From the NCBI GenBank assembly GCA_900752815.1, contig CAADWS010000044.1:1-6750 (forward strand): 6,750 nt of DNA. The letters are read 5' to 3'. Below, in pieces: positions 1 to 6,246 of the stretch. Origin of the DNA: Bacteroidaceae bacterium. Its GTDB lineage: Bacteria > Bacteroidota > Bacteroidia > Bacteroidales > Bacteroidaceae. Every line of letters starts with the position of its first letter. The stretch's first letter is position 1. The notes under the pieces are model-generated. The model was not told the origin of the DNA, ran no database searches, and worked only from the letters and a program-made list of their open reading frames with translations. A program made the translations under genes and the position numbers.

Positions 1-40
1 ATTAGTAGGATTTTGTCCCACATTATCTACTTTTTTGTCT

Positions 41-62
41 TGTCGCAAATATGTCGCAAATA
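41..62. repeat. 11-bp perfect tandem duplication
   Basis: TGTCGCAAATA occurs twice head to tail (41-51 and 52-62). It lies beyond the dnaK terminator in the 182-bp left edge, where I see no gene. It could be a protein-binding or recombination-site repeat belonging to something to the left, or simple slippage. The sequence alone does not decide. The repeat is certain; its function is unknown. Confidence 0.5.
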
Positions 63-112
63 AGAGATAAAAAAGGGCGTAAAAAGGGCATAGAAACCAA
101 GAATCCCATAAA

Positions 113-149
113 CGCAAAAAGCGTGCAACTCATTGAGCTGCACGCTTTT
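113..149 (-). terminator. Intrinsic terminator of dnaK
   Basis: On the minus strand, 33 nt past the dnaK stop, a 15-bp stem (arms 135-149 and 117-131, one G-U pair) closes a 3-nt AAT loop. The stem base is A4/T4, and further T follows on the minus strand (113-116), giving a clear U-tract. The plus-strand reading also ends in TTTT, so the hairpin could act in both directions, but the longer T-run favours dnaK transcripts. This is a classical Rho-independent terminator and supports dnaK being the last gene of its unit. Confidence 0.9.
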
Positions 150-182
150 GCTTGCGATTTGATATGTATTTACTTATCAGAA

Positions 183-2102
183 TCATTTGACTTCCTCGAA
201 GTCGGCGTCCTGGATATCGTCTTTGGACGACTGCTGTCCGCCAGCCTGCTGTCCGCCCTGGAAGCCTTGTCCGGCTCCGGCGTCCTGCTGTCCGCCGGTC
301 TGCTGGTACATTTGTGTGCTGGCTGCCTGCCATGCGCCGTTCAGTTCGGCAATGGCTGCGTCGATGGCGGCAAGATCCTGCGCCTTGTGAGCGTCCTTCA
401 ACTTCTGAAGAGCGGCTTCGATGGCCGGCTTGTGCGCTGCGGGCAATTTGTCACCCAGTTCCTTCAACTGATTCTCCGTCTGGAAAATCATGGAGTCGGC
501 CTGGTTGATTTTGTCAATACGCTCACGCTCCTTCTTGTCTGCTTCTGCGTTGGCTTCGGCCTCGGCCTTCATACGGTCGATTTCTTCCTTGCTCAAGCCG
601 CTGCTGGCTTCGATACGGATAGCCTGCTCCTTACCGGTTGCCTTATCCTTGGCTGAAACGTTCAGAATACCGTTGGCATCGATGTCGAAGGTAACTTCAA
701 TCTGGGGCACACCGCGACGGGCGGGAGCGATACCGGACAGGTTGAAACGGCCGATGCTCTTGTTCTGTGCGGCCATCGTACGTTCACCCTGCAGTACGTG
801 GATGGTTACTTCCGGCTGGTTGTCCTCTGCCGTAGAGAATACCTGACTCTTGTTGCAGGGGATGGTCGTGTTGGCCTCAATAAGTTTGGTCATTACGCCA
901 CCCAGCGTTTCGATACCCAGTGACAGCGGAGTCACATCCAGCAACACGACATTGCCTACGCCTTCTTCCTGGTTGAGGATGGCACCCTGGATAGCGGCAC
1001 CGATGGCTACTACTTCGTCGGGGTTAACGCCCTTGGAAGGAGTCTTGCCGAAGAAGTTTTCAACCAACTGCTGTACGGCCGGGATACGGGTAGAACCACC
1101 TACAAGGATAACTTCGTCGATTTCGCTGGCTGACAGACCTGCTGCCTGGAGGGCTGCCTGGCACGGCTGCTTACAAGCTTCGATCAGATGGTGAGCCAGG
1201 GCTTCAAACTTGGCACGGGTAAGAGTCTTTACCAGATGTTTGGGCACACCGCCTACCGGCATGATGTAAGGCAGGTTGATTTCGGTGCTGCTGGAGCTGG
1301 AGAGTTCAATCTTGGCCTTTTCGGCAGCTTCCTTCAAGCGCTGCATAGCCATGGGGTCCTGTGAAAGGTCGGCGCCTTCATCGTTTTTGAACTCCTGGAT
1401 GAGCCATTCGATAATTACGTGGTCAAAGTCGTCACCGCCCAGGTGGGTGTCACCATTGGTGGAGAGTACTTCGAACACACCGCCGCCGAATTCAAGGATG
1501 GAGATATCGAACGTACCGCCACCGAGGTCGAATACGGCAATTTTCATATCCTTGTTGGCTTTGTCAACACCGTAGGCCAAAGCGGCTGCGGTCGGTTCGT
1601 TGACAATACGCTTCACCTCAAGACCTGCAATCTGGCCGGCTTCCTTGGTGGCCTGACGCTGTGAGTCGCTGAAGTAGGCAGGAACGGTGATAACGGCTTC
1701 GGTCACTTCCTGGCCCAGATAGTCTTCTGCAGTCTTCTTCATTTTCTGAAGTACCATGGCAGAGATTTCCTGCGGCGTATACTGACGGCCGTCGATGTCG
1801 ACGCGCGGAGTGTTGTTGTCGCCCTTGACTACCTTGTAGGGCATGCGGGCAATCTCTTTCTGCACCTGGTCGAAGTTTTCACCCATGAAACGCTTGATGG
1901 AGTAAATCGTACGCGTAGGGTTGGTGATGGCCTGACGCTTGGCGGGGTCACCGACTTTGCGCTCGCCGCCGTCTACAAATGCTACTACACTCGGTGTCGT
2001 ACGCTTACCTTCAGCGTTGGTGATGACAACCGGTTCGCTTCCTTCAAATACAGAAACGCAAGAGTTAGTAGTACCTAAGTCTATTCCAATAATCTTTCCC
2101 AT
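183..2102 (-). CDS. dnaK: Molecular chaperone DnaK (Hsp70)
   Basis: ATP-dependent Hsp70 chaperone of the cytoplasm that binds and releases exposed hydrophobic segments, normally cycling with DnaJ and GrpE. The 639-residue product has the usual family length. The N-terminal ATPase domain (about 1-385) shows phosphate loop 1 IDLGTTNS (7-14), phosphate loop 2 DLGGGTFD (192-199) with the autophosphorylated Thr at 197, [11 protein letters not shown] (168-178) and the adenosine motif VGGSTRIP (334-341). The loop around 78-97 is the segment typical of Gram-negative DnaK. The linker VVLLDVTP (385-392) leads to the substrate-binding beta domain, then a helical lid (about 505-600), a Gly/Gln-rich tail (602-625) and the acidic end DADFEEVK. 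The frame stays open upstream to 2345, but [10 protein letters not shown] is the conserved family start, and the extra 81 residues match nothing in Hsp70 and overlap promoter signals. The leader is A-rich with no Shine-Dalgarno, as usual in Bacteroidota. No dnaJ or grpE is adjacent. Confidence 0.99.
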   Translation of the reverse strand: MGKIIGIDLGTTNSCVSVFEGSEPVVITNAEGKRTTPSVVAFVDGGERKVGDPAKRQAITNPTRTIYSIKRFMGENFDQVQKEIARMPYKVVKGDNNTPRVDIDGRQYTPQEISAMVLQKMKKTAEDYLGQEVTEAVITVPAYFSDSQRQATKEAGQIAGLEVKRIVNEPTAAALAYGVDKANKDMKIAVFDLGGGTFDISILEFGGGVFEVLSTNGDTHLGGDDFDHVIIEWLIQEFKNDEGADLSQDPMAMQRLKEAAEKAKIELSSSSSTEINLPYIMPVGGVPKHLVKTLTRAKFEALAHHLIEACKQPCQAALQAAGLSASEIDEVILVGGSTRIPAVQQLVENFFGKTPSKGVNPDEVVAIGAAIQGAILNQEEGVGNVVLLDVTPLSLGIETLGGVMTKLIEANTTIPCNKSQVFSTAEDNQPEVTIHVLQGERTMAAQNKSIGRFNLSGIAPARRGVPQIEVTFDIDANGILNVSAKDKATGKEQAIRIEASSGLSKEEIDRMKAEAEANAEADKKERERIDKINQADSMIFQTENQLKELGDKLPAAHKPAIEAALQKLKDAHKAQDLAAIDAAIAELNGAWQAASTQMYQQTGGQQDAGAGQGFQGGQQAGGQQSSKDDIQDADFEEVK

Positions 2103-2143
2103 AATTGTATCTTTTTTTGTTGTTATTCGATGTTGATTTCCGT

Positions 2144-2158
2144 ACGCCTTACTGGCGT
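2144..2158 (-). other. Small hairpin in the dnaK leader
   Basis: ACGCC and GGCGT (2144-2148 and 2154-2158) form a 5-bp stem with a 5-nt loop. If transcription starts near 2162 as the -24/-12 element predicts, the hairpin sits at the very 5' end of a roughly 60-nt leader. It could protect the mRNA 5' end. The stem is short, so it may be fortuitous. Confidence 0.35.
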
Positions 2159-2172
2159 TACACCCACAAGAG

Positions 2173-2188
2173 AGCAAAGCCTGTGCCA
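2173..2188 (-). promoter_or_regulatory. Sigma-54 (-24/-12) type promoter of dnaK
   Basis: The minus strand reads TGGCACAGGCTTTGCT. The sigma-54 consensus is TGGCACG-N4-TTGCW. Every position agrees except G to A at the seventh, and the GG-to-GC spacing is exact. The -12 C lies at 2174, predicting a start near 2162 and a leader of about 60 nt before the dnaK ATG. Ten strongly specified bases (TGGCAC and TTGC) would be expected about once in a million positions, so chance occurrence here is unlikely. I found no TAnnTTTG box on this strand between 2102 and 2880. The nearest, AAACTTTG (2194 to 2187), overlaps the -24 element and has a mismatch. Confidence 0.7.
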
Positions 2189-2221
2189 AAGTTTTTCCTG
2201 ATATGGATTTTATTTTCCTTT

Positions 2222-2236
2222 CTGCCATTTTGGCAG
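2222..2236. promoter_or_regulatory. Perfect dyad CTGCCA-N3-TGGCAG, candidate activator site
   Basis: Six-bp perfect inverted repeats separated by TTT, centred about 67 bp upstream of the start predicted from the -24/-12 element. A dyad in this position suits a dimeric regulator such as a sigma-54 enhancer-binding protein, though such sites are more often 80-200 bp away. It could also fold as a short RNA hairpin if transcription starts further upstream. The dyad is seen directly; its role is inferred. Confidence 0.5.
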
Positions 2237-2253
2237 GAAAAACATGACATTCC

Positions 2254-2314
2254 GCTTTTCCGGTGTGACCGGCATTGGGCTTTCTGGTTTTCTTCCGGCC
2301 GTCATTTTTCCGGT
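2254..2314. repeat. Dispersed TTTTCCGGT boxes
   Basis: TTTTCCGGT is present at 2256-2264 and 2306-2314, and again at 2795-2803 beyond this span. The first and last copies share the 11-mer GCTTTTCCGGT (2254-2264 and 2793-2803). The second and last share TTTTCCGGTTT. A shorter TTCCGG lies at 2293-2298. All are in the same orientation (ACCGGAAAA on the strand of dnaK). Three copies of a 9-mer in 775 bp is more than expected by chance, but no known binding motif is recognised. Confidence 0.4.
2260..2272. promoter_or_regulatory. Perfect dyad CCGGT-N3-ACCGG
   Basis: Five-bp perfect inverted repeats around GTG, centred about 104 bp upstream of the predicted dnaK start. It has the same N3 spacing as the dyad at 2222-2236 and lies 37 bp away centre to centre. 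Its left half is part of one of the recurring TTTTCCGGT boxes. It could be a second operator or part of a composite regulator site. Confidence 0.35.
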
Positions 2315-2347
2315 TTATGCAGGAGTTGACTTCCCAAAAACACACAG

Positions 2348-2431
2348 TACTTTAGGAAAAACAGTTGGTACTTTAGAAAATTCTATCCTTACTTTAGAAA
2401 AAACTGTCAGTACTTTTGTTTTTTCATGCCA
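2348..2431. repeat. Four-unit tandem array with exact 21-bp period
   Basis: TACTTTAG starts at 2348, 2369 and 2390, and the variant TACTTTTG at 2411, so the period is exactly 21 bp. The core is followed by an A-rich stretch (a T-rich one in the last unit) and then a variable half. A decayed unit may precede it at 2327-2347. Twenty-one bp is two helical turns, so all cores face the same side of the DNA, as in iterons or multi-site operators. Because 21 is divisible by three, one minus-strand frame reads as a heptad-like peptide repeat of the type VFSKV, but no gene is convincing there. The array ends about 245 bp before dnaK. Confidence 0.75.
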
Positions 2432-2440
2432 TTGTTGGCA
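2427..2440. promoter_or_regulatory. Second dyad TGCCA-N4-TGGCA
   Basis: TGCCA (2427-2431) and TGGCA (2436-2440) are inverted around TTGT. The half-sites match those of the dyad at 2222-2236 but with a 4-bp instead of 3-bp spacer. It abuts the distal end of the 21-bp array, about 270 bp upstream of the predicted dnaK start, a distance at which enhancer-type sites can act by looping. Similarity of the half-sites is the only evidence for a common function. Confidence 0.3.
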
Positions 2441-2648
2441 GTGACGGAGAGGCGGTGTAATAGAAAAGGGTTGACTGGTTGAATGCTTACAACGCTGCGG
2501 GTTGACAACCTGTCCGGGGGGCTGAAAGGATGGACGGGGCCGGCGCTTAGCAATGGCAGGGAAGGATAAGGTGGAGCAAGTGTGGCCGGAAGCTGGGCCG
2601 TGGGACATCTGGCAGAGAGAGGGAGCGGAAATCGTGTCTGGCAGGCGA

Positions 2649-2671
2649 GGGCATCGGGGCTTGGGGTGGGG
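2649..2671 (+). other. G-quadruplex-type motif
   Basis: Four G-runs on the plus strand (2649-2651, 2656-2659, 2663-2666, 2668-2671) are separated by loops of 4, 3 and 1 nt, meeting the usual G3+ N1-7 rule. It lies between the terminator of the upstream unit and dnaK, in a strongly G-rich plus strand. For minus-strand transcription this is the template strand, so it would act in DNA rather than in RNA. No function is known. Confidence 0.5.
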
Positions 2672-2711
2672 TGTCGCGTCGCACTGGGAGATAAAGGGGC
2701 GGAGCGGAAAC

Positions 2712-2758
2712 AAAAATCCTGCCAGGACGGAGGGGTACCCATTCCGTTCTGGCAGGAT
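2712..2758 (-). terminator. Intrinsic terminator after the lipoprotein gene
   Basis: Arms at 2743-2758 and 2716-2731 form a 16-bp stem with one G-U wobble around an 11-nt loop containing the palindrome GGGTACCC. The minus strand then reads TTTTTG (the T-run starts at the stem end, 2716-2712). The stem ends with ATCCTGCCAG against CTGGCAGGAT. It lies about 120 bp past the stop of the CxxCH/PD40 gene and closes that transcription unit, separating it from dnaK. The 3' untranslated region is fairly long. Confidence 0.88.
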
Positions 2759-2877
2759 AGATTCTTTTGCGTATATATGCGGATGCTGCTGTGCTTTTCC
2801 GGTTTTGTCGGTCGGGGTAAAGGGCAGCTGGCACAGCCGCAGGCCGGAAACAGCGGAAATGTTGCCGGCCGTGGCTG

Positions 2878-4401
2878 TCACTGAATTTTCCCGCTGTATT
2901 TTACGCCTTCGATGTCGTCGTTGTAAACGACTTTCTGCAGTTCTTCTGCACTCATCTGCACGGCGTTTTTGCTGAATTCGGGCAAATTGTAGCTTTTCAG
3001 ACGGAGCGTGTTGTGCTCGGGGTCTTCCTGGGGCAGCATGAAGGCTTTGTGGCCGTTGCCATTCTTGTCGAAGTAGGCAATGAAGACGCGGCTGTAGGAA
3101 CCGTCATCGCGTCGCGACGAAACGGCAATCCAGCGGCCGTTGCTGCTCCAGCTGTGGTTGCTGTCTACGGTTTCGCTGTTGACGGCGGAGAGCGGGCGGA
3201 TGTCGCCCGTCTGCACATCCTTTATATAAAGGTCGGACGAGCGGTGCCAGATGTGGAATTGTCCGTAGTCGGCCAGGGTGAAGAGCACATAGCGTCCGTC
3301 GGGACTGACGCGGGGCCATGTGCAGCTTTTGTGGAGCGAGTCGCTGCGAAATTCTACTGTCGGTTCGCCGAAAGTGCGTGTCTGCTCGTCAAACTCTACA
3401 CTCATCAGGTTGTAGCGGATGGAGTCATAGTCGGCAAGCACTCTGTCGGAATGTGTCGAGTCGGGCAGGGTGGCCAGTTTGGGATAATATGCGCTGCAAT
3501 AATAGATTTTTTTGCCGTCGGGAGTCCAGCAGGGAAAAGTTTCCATGCGGTCCTTGGTCTTGAAAATATTGGTCAGCGTCTTGTTGTCCAGGTCGAAGAA
3601 CACGAGGTCGGACCCATAGTCAATCACTTCCACCTTCTGCGGGTTTGCCAGGTGGAATGCCTGTCCGGTAAGATTCGTGGAGAAAACGACCCAGTTGCGG
3701 CGCGGGTGCCAGGTGGGATATACGGTTGACGAGAGTATGGAGTCGCACTTCATATTCAGCTTTTCGGCCTTTCCTTTGTTGATGAAGACTGTTCCTCCGT
3801 GTTTGGAACGGACATGGAAGAGCATGCGGTCGGTGCTGTAGTTCTGGAAATTGTGGCAGTTGACGCAATGGTTGTTTTCCTTCTCGTTCATCCGGTTGTT
3901 TTCGTAGATGGCGGACTCATTGAAATTGGTCACGTCGCGCTGATAGAGTCCCATCTGCCGATAAAGTTCGTAGCTGGGTTCAATCAACCGATAGGAAAGA
4001 TAACGGTCGATGGGCTCTTCGGCCACGGTGAGGGTATAGGCCGGATGGGCCAGCCATTGCCCCTGACGGAGAGAGTAAAGGCGTACTTGCAAATCCTTGC
4101 CTTTGTTGGCGTCCAGGAGTTCGCGCCATGCGATGCTGTCGAATTTTAATTTGCCGTCGGCGCCGGCAGCGGCAATCACTTCTTTTCCGTTTCCGCTGAT
4201 GTGTCCCACGAATTCATCGCCGTCTGAAGTGATGCGTACGTTGAGCGGGGCGATATTGGGCGGTATGACGATGTCGCGGTAGTCTGGATAGATTGCTGCT
4301 TCTTCTTCGGTCGGGGTGCTGCTGCTCGGCACGCTGGCTTCTGGTTGCCGGCATGCGGCGAGGGCCAGTAGAACAGCAAAATAAAATATGTACTTTTTCA
4401 T
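2878..4401 (-). CDS. Lipoprotein with CxxCH motif and PD40 beta-propeller repeats
   Basis: Predicted envelope lipoprotein of 507 residues, specific function unknown. It starts with the lipoprotein signal MKKYIFYFAVLLALAAC, with lipobox LAAC and acylated Cys17. The motif IPPNIAPLNVRI follows at about 46-57. Next is a single CVNCH (179-183), the signature for covalent haem c attachment. Further on are at least four PD40/TolB-like blades, recognisable from PTWHPRRNWVVFS (229-241), PCWTPDGKKIYY (290-301), PRVSPDGRYVLFT (363-375) and SWSSNGRWIAV (417-427). I recall similar Bacteroidales proteins as PD40-domain or TolB-like proteins. An alternative ATG at 4440 overlaps the preceding stop as TGATG, but it would put 13 residues before the signal peptide, so 4401 is preferred although coupling to the upstream gene remains possible. 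Haem binding is a prediction. Role could be redox, sensing or polysaccharide-related. Family placement is good, function unsupported. Confidence 0.85.
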   Translation of the reverse strand: MKKYIFYFAVLLALAACRQPEASVPSSSTPTEEEAAIYPDYRDIVIPPNIAPLNVRITSDGDEFVGHISGNGKEVIAAAGADGKLKFDSIAWRELLDANKGKDLQVRLYSLRQGQWLAHPAYTLTVAEEPIDRYLSYRLIEPSYELYRQMGLYQRDVTNFNESAIYENNRMNEKENNHCVNCHNFQNYSTDRMLFHVRSKHGGTVFINKGKAEKLNMKCDSILSSTVYPTWHPRRNWVVFSTNLTGQAFHLANPQKVEVIDYGSDLVFFDLDNKTLTNIFKTKDRMETFPCWTPDGKKIYYCSAYYPKLATLPDSTHSDRVLADYDSIRYNLMSVEFDEQTRTFGEPTVEFRSDSLHKSCTWPRVSPDGRYVLFTLADYGQFHIWHRSSDLYIKDVQTGDIRPLSAVNSETVDSNHSWSSNGRWIAVSSRRDDGSYSRVFIAYFDKNGNGHKAFMLPQEDPEHNTLRLKSYNLPEFSKNAVQMSAEELQKVVYNDDIEGVKYSGKIQ

Positions 4402-4439
4402 TTTGTTCTGGGTTTTTATGTTTATTGGGAGGCCGGACA

Positions 4440-6137
4440 TCAGTTCACTGCGCTGCCTTCACTCTTCTTCTTTTCATTCTTGTTGACCATATTCTCCGTA
4501 TAATAATAGCGGACGTAGTGGCCCATCCAGTCGCGGTCCAACTGTTTGCGCAGTTCGTCGTCTATTCCGTTTTTCAGTTCTACAGCCATGCGTTCACGCC
4601 AGTCCTCGGCATGCCCGTACTTTTCCTGGTAATAATTCTGGATGGTGAGGAAGAACGTGTTGACATTATTGACGGCGCCGGAGCCGAGCTGTCCGGAATT
4701 TCCGTTCAGTTCCGGGAAATATTGGAGGATGGCGGGGTTCTTGCGGGCATAGATGGAAAGGGCTTCCTGTGCGGCCATGGGCAGCACTTTGACTTGTGCC
4801 TTGTATACTTTGGCACGCTGGGCGAAATTGCCGAGGTCTTTGGCATACAGGCAGGCTGCCATGGATGCCGGCAAGGCATAGTTGCTGCCATAAAGCATGC
4901 CGGTATAAAATCCGAGGAAGGTCGGGGTACGGTAGTTCTGTTCAAACCGTTGTTCTTGCGGGCGCAGGTTGAGGACTTTGCTTAGCGTGTAGTCTTTATC
5001 CACCAGGTCGGGCTGTTCGGCCATGGGACGGTAGGTCTCGACAAAGTCTTTTTCGAAAGGTACCTTTTCGATGATATCCAGATATTTTTCGGCCAGTTTT
5101 CTTTCCTTGTTGGTAATGGCGCATATCGCCATCCGTTTCAAATAGTAAAGCCGGGGACCGTTCATGACAATCTGGTCCATGGCGGCGCGGTAGCCGGGAT
5201 TGACCAGTCCGGAGAAAAAGTTGCAGTCGGCAACAAAAATATCATATTCACCGGTACCGTCGACCACATTGAGGTCGATTTCTGGAAAATGAAAACTGAT
5301 ATCGAACAGGTGGGTGAGGATTTGGTCGGTTTGCAGCAGTCCGATGGCATAATAGGCTGCCACACTCCGGCTGGGTTGCCGTGCCTCCAGCCCGTCGGAA
5401 ACCAGAGAGGCATAATCGTTGGCAAGCACCCGGTTTTGCATGCGGGCTGTCAGAATGGCGTTTTCACCTTCTGTCGTGGCATAATAGTGGAGAGACGACA
5501 TGCCAACGATAGCCACTAATGCGCCCACCGGCACTTTTTTCCAGGCCGGCGTCTTGGTGGCTGGGGCAGAAGGGGCCTTGCGCTTCCAGAGCAGAGGAAG
5601 CAGCACACCCAGCAGCAGAGCGACAAAGAAGAGAGCCAGTGTCTGCAACAGGAAAAGCGACGGTTCCACTTTGTAGTATAGCTGGATGCCGCGTTGCACA
5701 AAGAGGAAAAGCAGTGCGACGGGCACCAGGGTTGTAATGCCGCGCAAATGCAGGGGTATCCGGAATGCGCGGTCGAGCAGCATGACTGTGCCCAGCAAAA
5801 TCAGGGAGAAAATCAGGCTCCCTATCCAGACATTGTGAAAAATCAGCAGGCAATAACGTCCGAACCAATAGAGCATACCGTAATCCTGAGAGGTCAGGAA
5901 CGCCATCGAGGCCGGGTCGGAAGTCACAAAACTCTCCTGGACTGCCCGGGTGAAAATGTCACCATAGGTGAAGGCCGAAAATCCCCAAAACAGGATTCCT
6001 ATTAACAGATAAGGGAATACTTTTAATAAGGAATTCCATTTCCGCCCGTTTTTGGCGGTTGCAGCCGGGCGGGATTCCTGTTGCAGATGTTGCTCCGTGC
6101 TTCGGGATTCTGCAGCATGTGTTTTTTTACGTGTCAT
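4440..6137 (-). CDS. Polytopic membrane protein, DUF6057-like, unknown function
   Basis: The product is 565 residues. A basic, polar N-terminus (MTRKKTHAAESRS) is followed by about five hydrophobic segments: 40-58, 95-121, 134-148, 160-184 and 202-217. A polar segment with Lys/Pro/Ala lies between the fourth and fifth. The remaining 350 or so residues are soluble and mostly helical in appearance, with TPR-like stretches such as the one near 335-370, and many Tyr. The C-terminus is Lys-rich. I recognise it as the type annotated DUF6057 in Bacteroidales; no catalytic motif is seen. An ATG 21 codons upstream (6200) is in frame, but the intervening residues are unlike a membrane-protein start and overlap a stem-loop and -7 box, so ATG 6137 with its A-rich leader is chosen. 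The stop overlaps the alternative ATG of the lipoprotein gene, implying a shared transcript. The two products may cooperate in the envelope. Confidence 0.8.
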   Translation of the reverse strand: MTRKKTHAAESRSTEQHLQQESRPAATAKNGRKWNSLLKVFPYLLIGILFWGFSAFTYGDIFTRAVQESFVTSDPASMAFLTSQDYGMLYWFGRYCLLIFHNVWIGSLIFSLILLGTVMLLDRAFRIPLHLRGITTLVPVALLFLFVQRGIQLYYKVEPSLFLLQTLALFFVALLLGVLLPLLWKRKAPSAPATKTPAWKKVPVGALVAIVGMSSLHYYATTEGENAILTARMQNRVLANDYASLVSDGLEARQPSRSVAAYYAIGLLQTDQILTHLFDISFHFPEIDLNVVDGTGEYDIFVADCNFFSGLVNPGYRAAMDQIVMNGPRLYYLKRMAICAITNKERKLAEKYLDIIEKVPFEKDFVETYRPMAEQPDLVDKDYTLSKVLNLRPQEQRFEQNYRTPTFLGFYTGMLYGSNYALPASMAACLYAKDLGNFAQRAKVYKAQVKVLPMAAQEALSIYARKNPAILQYFPELNGNSGQLGSGAVNNVNTFFLTIQNYYQEKYGHAEDWRERMAVELKNGIDDELRKQLDRDWMGHYVRYYYTENMVNKNEKKKSEGSAVN

Positions 6138-6155
6138 ATTTGTTGTTTTTGTTTT

Positions 6156-6163
6156 CAAAATTA
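6156..6163 (-). promoter_or_regulatory. Possible Bacteroides -7 box before the membrane protein gene
   Basis: The minus strand reads TAATTTTG, matching TAnnTTTG, the -7 element of the primary Bacteroidales sigma factor. It ends 18 bp before the chosen ATG and would give a short A-rich leader. No TTG is seen at the -33 position, so the promoter is incomplete by consensus. Confidence 0.35.
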
Positions 6164-6172
6164 TTGATGCCG

Positions 6173-6203
6173 GGTGTCGTGGCCGCTTGCGGATGGCCAC
6201 ACC
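6173..6203 (-). other. Imperfect stem-loop between methyltransferase and membrane protein genes
   Basis: GGTGTGGCC (6203 to 6195 on the minus strand) pairs with GGCCA plus CACC (6184-6180 and 6176-6173), with a 3-nt bulge and a 10-nt loop. It lies 43 bp past the methyltransferase stop. A proper T-run is missing, so it may be a weak or Rho-assisted terminator, an mRNA-stability element, or a binding site just upstream of the -7 box. Confidence 0.35.
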
Positions 6204-6246
6204 GTTCCGGCATAGATTTTCCGACTGTAAGCAAGAGACAGGCGCT

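Larger units (their letters stand above)
2103..2877. other. 775-bp intergenic region upstream of dnaK
   Basis: No convincing gene is present. The minus strand of 2440-2880 is C-rich and therefore poor in stop codons, so long open frames run through it, but they encode Pro/Ser/Arg-rich low-complexity sequence without a domain. They cross a transcription terminator and a tandem repeat. What the region does hold, read toward dnaK, is: the terminator of the upstream unit (2712-2758), a G-run motif (2649-2671), a TGCCA/TGGCA dyad (2427-2440), a 21-bp-period array (2348-2431), TTTTCCGGT boxes, two perfect dyads (2260-2272, 2222-2236) and a sigma-54-type promoter (2173-2188). A decamer GGAGCGGAAA also occurs twice (2622-2631, 2701-2710). 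No CIRCE operator is visible. Confidence 0.7.

Noticed and set aside
51..656. 201-codon plus-strand open frame opposite the 3' end of dnaK, and similar frames opposite the rest of dnaK
   Set aside because: They lie antisense to a certain gene and carry no recognisable domain; the first also runs through the terminator hairpin.
2103..2345. 81-residue N-terminal extension of DnaK from an upstream ATG at 2345
   Set aside because: It matches nothing in Hsp70, contains the promoter-like element and dyads, and [10 protein letters not shown] is the universal start of the family.
2103..2345. CIRCE operator (TTAGCACTC-N9-GAGTGCTAA) for HrcA control of dnaK
   Set aside because: No such inverted repeat is present on either strand upstream of dnaK.
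2348..2431. CRISPR array
   Set aside because: The period is only 21 bp with an 8-bp conserved core; there are no repeat-length units, no spacers of normal size and no cas genes.
2315..2881. Long open frame on the minus strand (188 codons, GTG start overlapping the lipoprotein stop) and shorter nested frames
   Set aside because: The product is Pro/Ser/Arg-rich low-complexity sequence ending in the translated 21-bp repeat. The frame runs straight through a strong intrinsic terminator, and openness is explained by the C-rich strand and by a repeat length divisible by three.
3013..3729. 238-codon plus-strand open frame
   Set aside because: Antisense shadow of the PD40 lipoprotein gene; Val/Ala/Gly-rich composition typical of mirrored codons, and no start signals.
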